This document shows, piece by piece, positions 63,124 to 64,000 of a stretch of DNA of 64,000 nucleotides. The stretch comes from JAWSVE01 sp050633885 (GTDB lineage: Bacteria > Pseudomonadota > Gammaproteobacteria > Pseudomonadales > Cellvibrionaceae). Both the position numbers and the translations under genes were made by a program. Numbering within the stretch: the first letter of the stretch is position 1; each line of letters opens with the position of its first letter. The notes beneath the pieces were generated by a model. It saw nothing but the letters and a program-made list of their open reading frames with translations. It was not told the origin of the DNA and searched no databases. Location of the stretch: positions 186,001 through 250,000 of the forward strand of contig JBOEHK010000006.1 in NCBI GenBank assembly GCA_050633885.1, written 5' to 3'.

Positions 63124-64000
63124 ATGTCATCAAAGCGCGAGTTTGGAGGAATGCAACCCGGTATCAAATGGGGACCATTTGTTATGCGAATCCCCTTCGT
63201 CCACATGAAGTTTTCTTTACCGGATTTTCTACAGGGATTTGCTATATCTGGAGCAACTGGTCTCGCACTAGTTCCTATCATGCAAAGCCTTTTAGGGCTC
63301 AGCTTTGAAGAAGCCGTCACCATGGCAATGTTTCACAGCCTTCTCGTCTGTAGCTCCTTTCTCTTATTTGGCGACCCCTATGCACCTGGCTGGTTAACAC
63401 CTGCTATCCCTTTCGTGATCAATTTCATTATGGCGGCAGCTCCTGCCGATCACCCCGACCTCTATCAGATTAGGTTTCAGGCGATGACTGCTTTGGCTAT
63501 CGATTTTGCAATCATCCTCATATTCCTGGGAGTCACTGGGCTTGGGGCTAAGCTGGTGAAGGTCATTCCAGACGTATTTAAAGGGGGCATTATACTAGGT
63601 GCCGCTGTTGCCGCGTTCATTCGCGTGACAACCGCTGGAGACTCAGCCAATGTTTTCGAAAAAGCATCCATAGCTGGCACTATCGGTGTCGCTATCTGTT
63701 TGATTTTCGCTTTTTCAAAACCACTACAAGAAAAAGCAGCCACCTCAAAAGGCCTTGCCATAATTCTTGGACTAGGCTTACTGCCTGGCTTTATTGTTGC
63801 TGGACTCATTGGTTATTTCACGGGCGAATTTCAGTACAACATCCAATGGTCAATTCTTAACTTCCCAGAAACAACGGTTAGCATGTGGGAAAAAGCATCG
63901 CCACTGTATATCGGCTGGCCTCCTTTAGAAATGTTCGCTGAAGCATCAGTTCTTGCCTTTATCACTTACATTTTATTTTTCGGTGACCTAGTGACGGGGG
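63124..64000 (+). CDS. Multi-spanning membrane permease, NCS2/SulP-like fold (partial, right edge)
   Basis: 292 codons are open to the window edge with no stop, so the 3' end is missing. Many hydrophobic spans follow a short N-terminal region (GGMQPGIKWGPFVMRIPFVHMKF, then LPDFLQGFAISGATGLALVPIM). The early PDFLQGxxxSxATGLALVP and later DVFKGGIILGAAVAAF and FGDLVTG segments recall UraA-fold xanthine/uracil or sulfate/anion permeases. I cannot settle the family or substrate. AAGGAAGAGAG precedes the ATG. Confidence 0.6.
   Translation, partial: MSSKREFGGMQPGIKWGPFVMRIPFVHMKFSLPDFLQGFAISGATGLALVPIMQSLLGLSFEEAVTMAMFHSLLVCSSFLLFGDPYAPGWLTPAIPFVINFIMAAAPADHPDLYQIRFQAMTALAIDFAIILIFLGVTGLGAKLVKVIPDVFKGGIILGAAVAAFIRVTTAGDSANVFEKASIAGTIGVAICLIFAFSKPLQEKAATSKGLAIILGLGLLPGFIVAGLIGYFTGEFQYNIQWSILNFPETTVSMWEKASPLYIGWPPLEMFAEASVLAFITYILFFGDLVTG

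Overview
The window is 64 kb of an A+T-rich gammaproteobacterial chromosome. The core gene order places it near Pseudomonadales/Oceanospirillales/Cellvibrionales: rpoE-mucA-mucB-rseC-mucD-lepA-lepB-DUF4845-rnc-era-recO, then barA, cysM-relA-mazG, and nadB facing ygfX-sdhE with ygfZ beyond. TonB-dependent and cytochrome P450 functions would fit a free-living, probably aquatic heterotroph, but that is inference. No rRNA, CRISPR array, phage block or intact insertion sequence was seen.

Layout. 1-7.5 kb: the 3' end of an EF-P-like gene (efpL/yeiP), tRNA-Arg(CCU), an MFS transporter, a MOSC protein, a decayed 3' fragment of alanine dehydrogenase, a tandem pair of small paralogous proteins with Arg-rich tails, ttcA, and a two-gene unit of a di-heme cytochrome c lipoprotein followed by an OmpA-like exported protein. 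7.8-23 kb: the accessory part. It holds an exported alpha/beta hydrolase, a MarR regulator, and a nine-gene minus-strand operon preceded by a TonB-dependent receptor. Reading downstream, the order is receptor, lipoprotein solute-binding protein, two permeases, two ATPases (Dpp/Opp type), CapA-like metallohydrolase, MmgE/PrpD protein, cytochrome P450 and MFS transporter. Several junctions overlap by ATGA or are 3-4 nt apart. An intrinsic terminator lies between the receptor and the binding-protein gene.

23.5-39.6 kb: a YcgR/PilZ c-di-GMP protein, trpS, a double cyclic-nucleotide-binding protein with a rhodanese domain, apeB, a beta-hydroxyacid dehydrogenase, uppP, tsaB, an AlgP/histone-H1-like Lys/Ala protein, a 1.4-kb very A+T-rich gap, adk, a coiled-coil protein, mazG, relA and cysM. 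40-57.6 kb: barA, recO, era, rnc, lepB, lepA, the sigma-E envelope-stress operon with a recognisable sigma-E-type promoter, nadB, ygfX/sdhE and ygfZ. 57.7-64 kb: an HDOD protein, ung, a His/Arg-rich exported protein, lysS, prfB with its programmed +1 frameshift, and the start of a membrane permease cut by the right edge.

How parts work together. The 9.6-22.8 kb operon looks like a complete outer-membrane-to-cytoplasm import route joined to three enzymes, so it probably handles one peptide-like or otherwise bulky organic substrate. The substrate cannot be read from the sequence, and this is the best candidate for an undescribed system. The mucABCD block is the standard sigma-E pathway, but its sigma factor has an open N-terminal extension of about 70 residues. 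All family assignments rest on reading motifs and recalled family features; no searches were run.
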